The notes under the pieces are model-generated. The model was given only the letters and a program-made list of their open reading frames with translations. It made no database searches and was not told where the DNA came from. Both the position numbers and the translations under genes were made by a program. From assembly GCA_023460395.1 (NCBI GenBank), contig JAEWQB010000004.1, positions 203,522 to 267,521 of the forward strand: a stretch of DNA of 64,000 nt, read 5' to 3'. This DNA is from Pseudomonadota bacterium. Its GTDB lineage: Bacteria; Desulfobacterota; Desulfovibrionia; Desulfovibrionales; Desulfovibrionaceae. Of the stretch, positions 33,340-41,698 are shown piece after piece (position 1 is the first letter of the stretch; the number at the start of each line of letters is the position of its first letter).

Positions 33340-33810
33340 ATGAATGTGACCATTCACCTTCTGCCTCCGCTACGCGTTGCGTGCGTGCGCGCCTACGGTC
33401 CGTATGAGCAATCCGGCCCGCAGGCATGGCAGGTGCTCACGCCGTGGATTGCCCGGCATGGCCTTCTCTCGCGCGAAACCATGTTTCTCGGTTTTTGTCA
33501 TGACGATCCGCAGACCACGGACGCTCCACGCATCCGGTACGACGCCGCCATTACCCTGCCGGATGGGTTTGTACCCGATGATTTTGTATGCCACCGCACA
33601 AACCCCGCGCAGGAATATGCCGTGGTTCTGCATACAGGCGCGTATGCCACGCTGCCCGGCGGATGGGCCAAGTTGTACTGGGACTGGCTGCCCGCCAGCG
33701 GTCGCAGCCCGGCAAGCGCTCCCCGCATGGAACAATATCTCAGCGGACCGCATCTCCCCTCCGACGAGGATATGACGACCCGGCTCTACCTTCCCCTTAT
33801 TCCGCTCTAG
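33340..33810 (+). CDS. GyrI-like small-molecule-binding domain protein
   Basis: A 156-residue stand-alone GyrI/AraC-effector-type domain. MNVTIHLLPPLRVACVRAYGPYEQSGPQAW and the later YDAAITLP, YAVVLHTGAYATLPGGWAKLYWDWLPASG are standard for this fold, which binds small hydrophobic molecules or hydrolyses some of them. No DNA-binding domain is attached. ATG at 33340 has AAGGGA upstream. The next gene starts 13 bp downstream. Ligand unknown. Confidence 0.78.
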   Translation: MNVTIHLLPPLRVACVRAYGPYEQSGPQAWQVLTPWIARHGLLSRETMFLGFCHDDPQTTDAPRIRYDAAITLPDGFVPDDFVCHRTNPAQEYAVVLHTGAYATLPGGWAKLYWDWLPASGRSPASAPRMEQYLSGPHLPSDEDMTTRLYLPLIPL

Positions 33811-33823
33811 CCACGGAGGCTCC

Positions 33824-34525
33824 ATGATTCCGCCTTCTCTTTTCCGACGCGCCCTTCACCTTTTTCTGTCTGGAACGCTCTGCCTTGTCGCTCTGCTTAT
33901 GGTGGGTTGCGGTCCCAGCAATCACGTTCGGCTACGGTACACCTCGGCACAACCCGCCCAGCCTCTCTGGAGCAACGCCGCCCCTGTTGCCATAATCCCG
34001 TTCACAGACGCGCGGTCGACACAGACCATTGGCACACGCGCTGACGGGACGGACTTTGTGCCGCTTACCAGCGTTGCCGACTGGATGACACAGGCGTTGG
34101 CGGACGAACTTTCACGACAGGGGCTTCAGGTACGGATTCTTTCCGCGCGGGAAGATGCCACGCCCGATGAACGCGTACTTTCCGGCGAGGTACGCCAAGT
34201 ATGGCTCACACAGCAAAACATAGTTGACTACACCATACGCATGGAAGCCACACTTGCTGAGGGCGATGCGCCCCCCACCACCTACCGTGCGGAAGAACAG
34301 CGCCAGAGTGTTCCTTCAGAAAACGTGGCGGACCGTCACCTTGAAGAGACTCTCCGCTCCCTCATCAGCAGCATGGTCCGCGACATTACGCGTGCCATAA
34401 CGCTCGGCATGGTTTCCCCGCACACCCCCCTCTCCCCCGCGCATTCCTATCACTCACACGGGGAAAAAGCGTTCACACCGGCGGGTGCGGCCTTGCGCCA
34501 TAGCATTCCGCATGCCGTGTCATGA
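33824..34525 (+). CDS. YajG-like lipoprotein
   Basis: A 233-residue exported lipoprotein: hydrophobic signal (LHLFLSGTLCLVALLMVG) ending in the lipobox MVGC, then VAIIPFTDARSTQTIGTRADG and WMTQALADELSRQGLQVRIL, the YajG-like core. The C-terminal 40 residues are His/Ser/Pro-rich. GGAGG precedes the ATG. It overlaps the TPR gene by ATGA, so the pair is probably made together and both act in the envelope. The molecular role is unknown. Confidence 0.75.
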   Translation: MIPPSLFRRALHLFLSGTLCLVALLMVGCGPSNHVRLRYTSAQPAQPLWSNAAPVAIIPFTDARSTQTIGTRADGTDFVPLTSVADWMTQALADELSRQGLQVRILSAREDATPDERVLSGEVRQVWLTQQNIVDYTIRMEATLAEGDAPPTTYRAEEQRQSVPSENVADRHLEETLRSLISSMVRDITRAITLGMVSPHTPLSPAHSYHSHGEKAFTPAGAALRHSIPHAVS

Positions 34526-35925
34526 CCGATTGTCCCCGGAAACTTCCCGCGCCATCTGCCTCCGTCCACAGCTATATTGCACGGGGGCTGCTCTTCTTCT
34601 GCCTCACTGTTCTATGTTTCCCCCATGCTGCGGCGGCCCGTACCCCGTCGTCTTTTTCACGTTCCGTAGCCATCGCCTTTGGGGGGGAACTAACTATGAG
34701 CGTGGCTGCCCGCGTTTCCGAAGCCATGGCGCGGGAAGGTGCCATGGATGAAGCGGCGCTGTGGCTTTCCTCACTACCAGCGGTACAACTCGCTCAGACG
34801 CAGTACAACGCCACGGCCCCCGGCCTGCTTGCCGATGCGCGTCCCTTGGCGTGGGTGCTGTTTACCCCAGAGCATACGGCTCAGGAAAGTATCGGCACCG
34901 TTCCCGACTTAGCCATGCGTACAACAGCCCGCGCATTACTGCGCCCCGGACCGGGCAGACCGGTCCAAGCGGCTACCGGCGCGTCTCCGCCCGCTGCACC
35001 TGCCGGAGAACTACACGAAACTCCGGCGGGCACAATTTCCGCGCTCCGCGATGTGCGCCTTCTTTGGTTGCACAGGCTGGTTCTGGATTATGAACAGCAG
35101 TTGCTTACGCGCTTTATGGCGCTGGTGGGCACCATGCCCACCACTCCCCCTCCCCCCACAGAACTGTCGCGGACACTCTCCCCGCGCTTTCTGGAAATTG
35201 CTAACGCCCTGCACGCCCTCACCCGGTATCGCGAGACACTGAGCACGCAGTATCTGACCACTTCCTACGAGCTGGCTCCGCAATCCCGCACAGCAGGAAA
35301 TGAAGCAACAGCTCTGCTCAGTTCCTCTCAGCGCTCTGCTGGCGCCCCAAGCCAAGAGAACACTGCCCCTAAGAGCATGGCAACGGGCACCACGCCGTCT
35401 CTGCCCGATTCCGAAAACGCTTCCCGCCCCCCGACAGCCCTGCCTCCGAATTCGCAGCGGCCTGTCCCTTTTGCCGCAGGGGGAGCGCCTTTTTCCCGCT
35501 CTCTTTCTGGCTCATGGCGCACCCCGCAGTTAGTAGTACAAGCCATGGAGAACGCGCTGGAACTGGACCCGGCAAATGCGCTGCTCTGGCAGGCTAAAGG
35601 CTCTGCGGCGCTTCAAGCGGGCAACACCAGAGATGCGATAAACGCCCTTTCCCAAAGCATACGGCTTATGCCCGATTTCGCCCTTGCCCTGTACGATCGG
35701 GGCACGGCCTATGTGCGACTCCATTTGACCGACCTCGCACTGGAAGACTACACCGCCGCCATGCGGGTATGGCCCCGCACTGCCGAACTGCATCGCGCTC
35801 AGGGGACTGTCTTTTTATTGCGGGAAGATATGCCGCAGATGTGCTCAGAATATCGCACAGCTTGCGAACTGGGAGAATGCGACACCTTCCATTGGGCTGT
35901 CAGCCGGGGGCACTGCCTGCCGTAA
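34522..35925 (+). CDS. Exported TPR-repeat protein
   Basis: A 467-residue protein with a signal-like N-terminus (ARGLLFFCLTVLCFPHAAAA). A helical middle region and a low-complexity Ser/Pro/Ala linker (about 255-330) precede a C-terminal TPR domain: NALELDPANALLWQAKGSAAL, AINALSQSIRLMPDFALALY, LALEDYTAAMRVWPRTAELH. It ends with a Cys-containing tail. TPR proteins scaffold protein complexes; together with the lipoprotein translated just before it, an envelope role is likely. The specific function is not identifiable. Confidence 0.7.
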   Translation: MTDCPRKLPAPSASVHSYIARGLLFFCLTVLCFPHAAAARTPSSFSRSVAIAFGGELTMSVAARVSEAMAREGAMDEAALWLSSLPAVQLAQTQYNATAPGLLADARPLAWVLFTPEHTAQESIGTVPDLAMRTTARALLRPGPGRPVQAATGASPPAAPAGELHETPAGTISALRDVRLLWLHRLVLDYEQQLLTRFMALVGTMPTTPPPPTELSRTLSPRFLEIANALHALTRYRETLSTQYLTTSYELAPQSRTAGNEATALLSSSQRSAGAPSQENTAPKSMATGTTPSLPDSENASRPPTALPPNSQRPVPFAAGGAPFSRSLSGSWRTPQLVVQAMENALELDPANALLWQAKGSAALQAGNTRDAINALSQSIRLMPDFALALYDRGTAYVRLHLTDLALEDYTAAMRVWPRTAELHRAQGTVFLLREDMPQMCSEYRTACELGECDTFHWAVSRGHCLP

Positions 35926-35957
35926 CATCCCAACGCACCGGGCCGCATATAAAGAGA

Positions 35958-35988
35958 TCGGCCGCGCCCGGGGGTTAGGCGCGGCCGA
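35958..35988 (+). terminator. Strong hairpin after the TPR gene
   Basis: TCGGCCGCGCC (35958-35968) and GGCGCGGCCGA (35978-35988) form a perfect 11-bp GC stem with a 9-nt loop, 33 bp past the stop. No T run follows, so it may be a 3' stabiliser or a weak terminator. Confidence 0.5.
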
Positions 35989-35995
35989 CGCTGCA

Positions 35996-36318
35996 AGGGA
36001 GGAGGATGCATGATACGGCCTCGCTGCCAAGCCGTATTGGGGCGAGCGCTGCAAACCCGCCCCACTCACGCACTGCTGTCGTCGAAGGGTTCGACAACAC
36101 ACATCCACGGAGTCAGGATACACCACAAACACATATCGACTATTATATTTTTAGAAAAGCCCTAGTTCTTTTTTACGGTCCGCCCGGACTATCGAAACCT
36201 TGTTTCCCCGAATCATATCAGGTATTGCTCTGCGCACCGCGAAGCCGCATCGGGCCGCATATTTCCCGGATATCCCGTCTCCACGCAACGCGCCATCCGA
36301 TACCATGGAGCCACCAGC
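35996..36318 (+). other. Leader region of the glycosyltransferase with possible leader ORF
   Basis: A very strong ribosome binding site (AAGGGAGGAGG) is followed by ATG at 36006 and 36010; the latter opens a frame of about 55 codons. Two hairpins lie within it: ATACGGC/GCCGTAT (36013-36037) and GTCGAA-GGG-TTCGAC (36081-36095). The peptide has no recognisable features, so this may be a leader peptide or a chance. Confidence 0.3.
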
Positions 36319-37530
36319 ATGCATACCACCCCTTCTTCCGCTCCCCGCACCCGCCCCTTACGTGTCGCCTATGTACTGGGCGGCCTTCCCTTCGGAGGCA
36401 TAGAACGCTGGCTGCTCGACCTGTGCCGCGAATACCACGACGGCACCCGCATCGTGCCACGGGTGTTTAACCTCTCCGGCACGGGGGCACTTGCCGCTGA
36501 CTATACGGAAAACGGCGTAGATGTCTGCAACGTGGCGCAGGGTTTACGGGCCATAACCGTATACCGGCTGGATACCGCGCTCGCGCTACGCCGCCAATTG
36601 CGAGCCTTTGCCCCGGACATAGTTCATACCTGCCATTTCAGCGCCAACCATCTGGGCCGGTTAGCCAACCTTGGGACGGGAATTCCGCTGCTCCTCCACC
36701 TGCACAATACCAAGCGGGAAAAGCGGCTGGAACGACGACTTTCCGACAAAGTGCTATCCTACGCCACCAGCCGGTACCTCGCGGTGTCCAAGGCCGTGGC
36801 GCAAACTGTGGCGCAGGATCACAATATAGCGGGCAGACCGGTGGATGTGTTGTACAATGCCATTGAACCTTCCCGCTTTACCGCCGCACCCGTGGATTTG
36901 GCGGCGGAATTCGGCGGGAGATTCGGCAGCGACGGTCCCGTTGTGCTCTCCACGGGCCGGTATGTGCCGCAAAAGAACTATGATCTTCTCATCAGGGCCA
37001 TGGGCTTGCTGCGTGATGCGGGCGTGACTTCCTCGCTTGTGCTGGTAGGGGAAGGGCCAGAACGCCCCCGCCTTGAGGCGCTTCGCGCCGAACTGGGATT
37101 AGAAAAACACGTTGTCCTTGCTGGATTTCGTGAAGACGTGGCACGTTTTTACGCGGCGGCGGATGTGTTCGCCGCCCCGTCCGCTTTTGAAGGATTTTTA
37201 ATCTCCCAATTGGAGGCCATGTATTGCGGTTTGCCCTGTGTGGTTTCCCGTCATGTCCCGTTGCTGGAGATCGCCTCATCCGCAAGTCTTGTCTGCGAAA
37301 CCAATGCTGAGGACATAGCCGCCAAATTGCATACGCTTCTTACCGACCCGCAACGGCGCGCCTCGTTATCTGAAACCGCCCGGCGTGTAGCCGCGCCACA
37401 TACCATGCAAAACTATGCCACAGCCCTGTACACCTATTATCTGGCCATGCTGGGCGAGCGCACCCTCGCGGACGTAACCGCCACACAGGCGGGCTACCCG
37501 CACAGCCTTTTCTGCCCCGTGCGCGGCTAA
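36319..37530 (+). CDS. Glycosyltransferase family 4
   Basis: A 403-residue GT-B glycosyltransferase. The N-terminal domain has RVAYVLGGLPFGGIERWLLDL; the C-terminal nucleotide-sugar domain has VVLSTGRYVPQKNYDLLIRAM, LVLVGEGPERPRLE, VVLAGFREDVARFYAAADVF and FEGFLISQLEAMYCGLPCVV (the E-x7-E region). It transfers a sugar to an envelope glycan or lipid acceptor on the cytoplasmic side. GGAG precedes the ATG. It is 14 bp from the downstream aminopeptidase gene; the sugar donor cannot be told from sequence. Confidence 0.88.
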   Translation: MHTTPSSAPRTRPLRVAYVLGGLPFGGIERWLLDLCREYHDGTRIVPRVFNLSGTGALAADYTENGVDVCNVAQGLRAITVYRLDTALALRRQLRAFAPDIVHTCHFSANHLGRLANLGTGIPLLLHLHNTKREKRLERRLSDKVLSYATSRYLAVSKAVAQTVAQDHNIAGRPVDVLYNAIEPSRFTAAPVDLAAEFGGRFGSDGPVVLSTGRYVPQKNYDLLIRAMGLLRDAGVTSSLVLVGEGPERPRLEALRAELGLEKHVVLAGFREDVARFYAAADVFAAPSAFEGFLISQLEAMYCGLPCVVSRHVPLLEIASSASLVCETNAEDIAAKLHTLLTDPQRRASLSETARRVAAPHTMQNYATALYTYYLAMLGERTLADVTATQAGYPHSLFCPVRG

Positions 37531-37544
37531 CCGAGGACACCACA

Positions 37545-38762
37545 ATGTATGAGGGATATGACAGCCTGACGCTGGAAAAGTATGCTGAGGTCATTCTCTG
37601 GGGGCTGGAGCGCGGACGCGGAAACCGGTTCGCCAAAAGTGATTTTGTTTTGGTGAATTACGATCACGGTGCGCTGCCTTTGGCGGAAGAGGTCTGCGCC
37701 CATCTGCACGACCGGGGCCTTGTGCCCGTGCCCCGCGCTCTCCCCACGCCGCGCATGGAACGGGACCGGTACGATCGCGCCAACAACAAGCGCCTCACGG
37801 TACTCGCTCCCGGTGAAAAAGATTTATATAACCACCTGCATGGCTCCATCACCATTCTCGCCCCGGCCTCGCTTTCCCATCTAGCCGGAGTGGCTCCAGA
37901 GCTTCTCTCTCTGTCGCAAAAGTCCCGCCAGCCCCTACGCTCCATCATGCACACACGGGAAGACATGGGCGCTTTCGGCTGGACCATATGCCTCTATCCC
38001 TCACAAGCGCTGGCGGCACAGGCGGGCATGTCGATTGATGACTACGCCCGGCAGGTGGAACTGGCCTGCTATCTGGAAACAGGGGTTCCCGTTCACGCGT
38101 GGCGGCTGCTCGCTAAACGCATCGACATCCTGCGGGAATGGCTGGACAGTTTGGGAGATTGCACTCTGCGGGTGGAATCGGACTCTGTGGACCTGCTCCT
38201 GCGTGTAGGAAAAGAACGACGCTGGGCAGGGCTGACGGGCCGCAATCTCCCCAGTTATGAGCTGTATGTGTCGCCAGATTATCGTACGGTGGAGGGCGTG
38301 TATTACGCCGACTTACCCTCGTTCCGCTCTGGTGCCGTTGTTTCCGGTGTGCGGCTGGAATTTCAAGCAGGATGTGTCACTGCCGCCTCCTCTGGAGCGG
38401 AAAACGTCGCCTCGGAATTTTTGCTCTCCCAACTGTCTCTGGACCCCGGCGCTTCCCGCGTGGGTGAATTTGCGCTGGTGGACAAAACTTTTTCCCCCAT
38501 CAATCATTTTATGGCCAACACCCTGTATGACGAAAATCACGGGGGCGAATGGGGTTCCCTGCATATCGCGCTGGGGAATGCCTATGCCAACACCTACACG
38601 GGAGACGCCGCCGCATTCACCGAAGAACTCCGGCGCGGCCTTGGCTTTAATGGCTCGCTGCTGCACTGGGATTTGGTCAACACGGAACGCAAACGCGTCA
38701 CCGCGACACTTCCCGGTGGGGCGCGGCAGACTATCTATGAAGACGGTCGCTTCCTGCTGTAG
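37545..38762 (+). CDS. M29 family metallo-aminopeptidase
   Basis: A 405-residue peptidase of the thermophilic M29 type (AmpS/PepS). The C-terminal domain holds the co-catalytic metal site: GEFALVDKTFSPINHFMANT, DENHGGEWGSLHIALGNAY and LHWDLVN supply the Glu, His and Asp ligands in the usual order. The N-terminal half is a Rossmann-like domain. GAGGA precedes the ATG. It removes N-terminal residues from peptides in the cytoplasm. It lies 14 bp after a glycosyltransferase gene and 18 bp before a small hypothetical gene. Confidence 0.88.
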   Translation: MYEGYDSLTLEKYAEVILWGLERGRGNRFAKSDFVLVNYDHGALPLAEEVCAHLHDRGLVPVPRALPTPRMERDRYDRANNKRLTVLAPGEKDLYNHLHGSITILAPASLSHLAGVAPELLSLSQKSRQPLRSIMHTREDMGAFGWTICLYPSQALAAQAGMSIDDYARQVELACYLETGVPVHAWRLLAKRIDILREWLDSLGDCTLRVESDSVDLLLRVGKERRWAGLTGRNLPSYELYVSPDYRTVEGVYYADLPSFRSGAVVSGVRLEFQAGCVTAASSGAENVASEFLLSQLSLDPGASRVGEFALVDKTFSPINHFMANTLYDENHGGEWGSLHIALGNAYANTYTGDAAAFTEELRRGLGFNGSLLHWDLVNTERKRVTATLPGGARQTIYEDGRFLL

Positions 38763-38780
38763 CCGACCACGAGGAAACCC

Positions 38781-39101
38781 ATGGCGATGGATCAGATTAT
38801 GGTAAAAGTATATGGCAGCGTCACCCCCGCTGACGATGCCATGTTGCAGGCGGTATCCGCCGTGGCTCCCGATGCCGTTTCCCTGAGCGGCGACACGCTG
38901 CTGCTCAGTCACGAGGGGATTTTTTTTATGCTGGATGACTTCTTAACCGCCCTGCGCCCCCATCTCGGTCCTGCCAGCAGCGGGCGGATTGACTACATAG
39001 ACATGGACGAATGGACTCTGACCCGGCACTGGATAGATAACGGCCTTCTTACCAGCAATACAGCCAGCCTCAATCAGGTGATGGAGTATTCTGGACATTG
39101 A
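38781..39101 (+). CDS. Small hypothetical protein, 106 aa
   Basis: A 106-residue soluble protein, MAMDQIMVKVYGSVTPADDA at the start, with alternating beta/alpha character and an acidic middle (GRIDYIDMDEWTLTRHWIDNG). GAGGAAA precedes the ATG and it is 18 bp from the aminopeptidase gene, so co-transcription is likely. I do not recognise the family; its position suggests, but does not show, a link to peptide metabolism. Confidence 0.7.
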   Translation: MAMDQIMVKVYGSVTPADDAMLQAVSAVAPDAVSLSGDTLLLSHEGIFFMLDDFLTALRPHLGPASSGRIDYIDMDEWTLTRHWIDNGLLTSNTASLNQVMEYSGH

Positions 39102-39149
39102 GGCGCGCACAAAGACTCTTTTCTCCCACCATCACGACATTTCCATAAA

Positions 39150-39181
39150 TAAAGACCCCGGCAGACACATACCTGCCGGGG
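39150..39181. terminator. Terminator between the hypothetical gene and rny
   Basis: CCCCGGCAG (39156-39164) and CTGCCGGGG (39173-39181) pair over 9 bp. The minus-strand side continues into TCTTTATTTAT, so it ends rny well and the plus-strand genes less well. Confidence 0.75.
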
Positions 39182-39233
39182 CCTTGCTTACTTCCAAGAG
39201 AGTCTCCGCGCCGGAAAACCGGGCTAGGCGGAA

Positions 39234-40793
39234 TTATTTCGCGTAGCCTACCGCGCGGCGCTCGCGAATGACGGTAACCCGAATCTGACCGGGATAGGTC
39301 AAATTTTTCTCAATCTGCTCGGCAATGTCCTTACACAGCAGATATGTTGAATCGTCGTCCACGTCATCGGAGTTCACCATTACGCGAATTTCACGCCCAG
39401 CCTGAATGGCGTAGGCCTTGGAAACGCCTTCAAAGGCGGTGGCGATACCTTCCAGATCTTCAAGACGCTTCACGTAATTTTCCAGCAATTCTTTACGCGC
39501 ACCGGGGCGGGCACCGGAAAGTGAGTCTGCGGCCTGCACCAACACGGCGAGTGCCGTTTTGGGGGGCTGGTCTTCATGGTGCGCGGCAATGGCGTGAATA
39601 ATGTCTTTGTTCTCGCCGTATTTTTTAGCCAAGTCCGCGCCGATAACCGCATGGGGGCCTTCCACTTCGTGGTCAACCGCTTTGCCAATGTCGTGCAGCA
39701 GACCGGCACGTTTAGCACGCTTTACGTCCAAGCCCAATTCGGCAGCCATCATGCCGCACAGGGAGGAGACTTCCAGCGAGTGCTGCAATACATTTTGCGA
39801 AAAGCTTGTGCGGTACTTCAACTGGCCCAGTAATTTAATAAGGTCGGCGTGAATGCCGTGCACCCCGGCGTCAAATGTCGCTTGTTCGCCCACTTCGCGG
39901 AGTTGCACTTCCAATTCCTGCTGCACCTTGCGCACCACGTCTTCAATGCGGGCAGGATGAATACGCCCATCACCGATAAGCCGCTCCAGCGCCATCTTGG
40001 CAATCTGACGTCGCAGGGGGCTGTACGCGGAAAGGATAACGGTTTCCGGGGTGTCATCAATAATCAGATCCACACCGGTAGCGGCTTCCAGCGCCCGGAT
40101 ATTACGCCCTTCCCGACCGATAATGCGGCCCTTCATGTCTTCGCTGGGCAGGGTGACAGCCGTAACGGTCTGCTCTCCCACATAATCGCCCGCATAGCGC
40201 TGAATGGCGGTAGCCAAAATTTCTTTGGCCTTGCGGCTGGCGGTTTCCTTTGCTTCAGCTTCTATCTGCCGCATCATTTTAGCGGCTTCGTGCCGGGTGC
40301 GCGCGCCGATTTCTTCGAACAGACGCTCTTTTGCCTCTTCTGCCGTCAGGCCGGAAACTTCCTGAAGCCGCAATTCCTGCTCATTCAGTTTTGCTTCCAA
40401 GAATTCAGCTTGTTCTTCCAGCTTGCGTTCACGCCGGGTAAATTCTTTTTCCTGCCCCAGCAATTCCTGTTCTTTCTGGGTCGCCTGTTCCCGTTTACGT
40501 TCCAGCCGTTCCGTCTGTTCCTGAAGCTTATGGTCCCGATTTTTAATCTCGGTTTCCCGTTCTTTGAATTCCTGCTCCAAGTGCCGCTTTTCGTTGTATA
40601 TCTCGTCCTGACCCTGAAGGATTATTTCCTTCTTTTGGGCCTGTGCTTCCTTACGCGCTTCCTCGATAATCCGATTCGCCAATTCCTGCGCGTCGTTCAG
40701 ACGCTTGCTGGAGATGACTTTGTGCAACGCGTATCCGGTAGCCGCGCCGATAATGGCGCCCAGCAGGACGAGCCCGATAGCCATCAGACTCAT
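39234..40793 (-). CDS. rny: Ribonuclease Y
   Basis: A 519-residue endoribonuclease starting mRNA decay. An N-terminal membrane helix (MSLMAIGLVLLGAIIGAATGYAL) is followed by a long coiled coil (about 30-200), a KH domain (MKGRIIGREGRNIRALEAATGVDLIIDD) and an HD domain (NVLQHSLEVSSLCG, RAGLLHDIGKAVDHE). Order and length match the family. ATG at 40793 has GGGAG upstream; the frame extends to 40856 without support. It ends the long block that runs from mreB. Confidence 0.96.
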   Translation of the reverse strand: MSLMAIGLVLLGAIIGAATGYALHKVISSKRLNDAQELANRIIEEARKEAQAQKKEIILQGQDEIYNEKRHLEQEFKERETEIKNRDHKLQEQTERLERKREQATQKEQELLGQEKEFTRRERKLEEQAEFLEAKLNEQELRLQEVSGLTAEEAKERLFEEIGARTRHEAAKMMRQIEAEAKETASRKAKEILATAIQRYAGDYVGEQTVTAVTLPSEDMKGRIIGREGRNIRALEAATGVDLIIDDTPETVILSAYSPLRRQIAKMALERLIGDGRIHPARIEDVVRKVQQELEVQLREVGEQATFDAGVHGIHADLIKLLGQLKYRTSFSQNVLQHSLEVSSLCGMMAAELGLDVKRAKRAGLLHDIGKAVDHEVEGPHAVIGADLAKKYGENKDIIHAIAAHHEDQPPKTALAVLVQAADSLSGARPGARKELLENYVKRLEDLEGIATAFEGVSKAYAIQAGREIRVMVNSDDVDDDSTYLLCKDIAEQIEKNLTYPGQIRVTVIRERRAVGYAK

Positions 40794-40959
40794 GCTGTTA
40801 CTCCCTAAAGCACTCGAAAAGCCGGGCTTTCCGAATGGTGCGGTGTTATGACGCAAAAATGCGCCTGCTGCAAAAGGAAGCAGTGGGCAGGGAGATTCTG
40901 GTACCGGACTAGCGGGACGCCCCGCGCGCTATACTCTAAACGCGGGACGGACGAGGCTG

Positions 40960-41156
40960 CGAAACGGTTCTTCCGAAGTGCTGAAACAACACCTCTGCAA
41001 CCCCTTCGATTTCGGGCGGAAAACCACCCTTTTCAGGCTTTCAGGCCGGGTACGCGCCCGAATGTCCGCCGAATTCCCCAGTGGGACGGTTGCAAGGCAA
41101 GTTTGGTGTCATTTTCACACCTCGGAAAGATGCTCCCGTGCCTAACGGCACGTGGG
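40960..41156 (-). ncRNA. ssrS: Probable 6S RNA (ssrS) between zapA and rny
   Basis: Starting at the zapA stop on the minus strand, the sequence folds into a long irregular rod. An outer stem (41129-41118 with 40980-40970, CTTTCCGAGGTG/CACTTCGGAAG) closes a large internal bubble of 20 nt and 11 nt. An upper stem (CCTTGCAACC 41097-41088 with GGTTGCAGAGG 41002-40992) and a further stem (TTCGGCGGA 41073-41065 with TCCGCCCGAA 41020-41011) lead to the terminal loops. A rod with a central bubble is the 6S layout that traps sigma70 RNA polymerase, and 6S RNA next to zapA is conserved in many Proteobacteria. Ends are estimated. Confidence 0.5.
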
Positions 41157-41423
41157 CTACGGGGTTCCGCCATCTATCTTTTCCACAAGCCGCTCCATGC
41201 GCCGTTGCAACATTTCAAGCCTGCGGTCGGATTGCAAAAGATCGTCAGCCAGTCCGATAACCAGAAAGGTCAGGAGCTTCTCCTTGCTTATCTGCCTTCC
41301 TGGAAAATTGAGCTTTTCAAACCGTTCTTCAACCAGTTTTTTGGCGCTTTCCACCCGCATAGGGTCGGCTTCCGCCTTAAACGAGACCTCAAGGTCCAGC
41401 ACGTTCAGGTTGTATCTGCGCAT
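41157..41423 (-). CDS. zapA: Cell division protein ZapA
   Basis: An 88-residue protein with the ZapA pattern: N-terminal beta strands (YNLNVLDLEVSFKAEADPMRVESAKKLVEERF in part) and a C-terminal coiled coil (LLQSDRRLEMLQRRMERLVEKI). ZapA binds FtsZ and bundles protofilaments at the septum. It follows a short coiled-coil gene by 7 bp. Its stop directly precedes the probable 6S RNA, which is typical synteny. Confidence 0.82.
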   Translation of the reverse strand: MRRYNLNVLDLEVSFKAEADPMRVESAKKLVEERFEKLNFPGRQISKEKLLTFLVIGLADDLLQSDRRLEMLQRRMERLVEKIDGGTP

Positions 41424-41430
41424 TGCGCAC

Positions 41431-41667
41431 TTATGATCCGTCGGTCTGATCTTTGAGTCTGGACACGAGAACGTCTATCCGCTCGCGCACCGCGCTCTGC
41501 GTGGCACGTTCCTGCTCAAGCTGCTCCTTAAGCGCGCGGTTTTCATCCTCTAATGCGGCAAGCCCCAAGTCCACCTCGTCTTTGAGGCGTCTGTTTTCTT
41601 CCCGCAACACATCCAGTGTGCCAAGAAGCGACTCTACACGCTGTTCCAACTGGTCTATAAGCTCCAT
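41431..41667 (-). CDS. ZapB-like coiled-coil protein
   Basis: A 78-residue protein that is almost entirely coiled coil (MELIDQLEQRVESLLGTLDV, then LREENRRLKDEVDLGLAALE). Size, composition and its position directly before zapA fit a ZapB-like cell division factor. AAGGA precedes the ATG. Similarity of short coiled coils is weak evidence, so the name rests mainly on context. Confidence 0.7.
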   Translation of the reverse strand: MELIDQLEQRVESLLGTLDVLREENRRLKDEVDLGLAALEDENRALKEQLEQERATQSAVRERIDVLVSRLKDQTDGS

Positions 41668-41698
41668 GCCGAAGAACTATCCTTTTTGTCAGGTGAAA

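Noticed and set aside
39849..40808. A Phe-rich 319-codon plus-strand frame across rny
   Set aside because: It is the antisense of the RNase Y coiled coil, where Glu/Lys codons read backwards give Phe/Leu.
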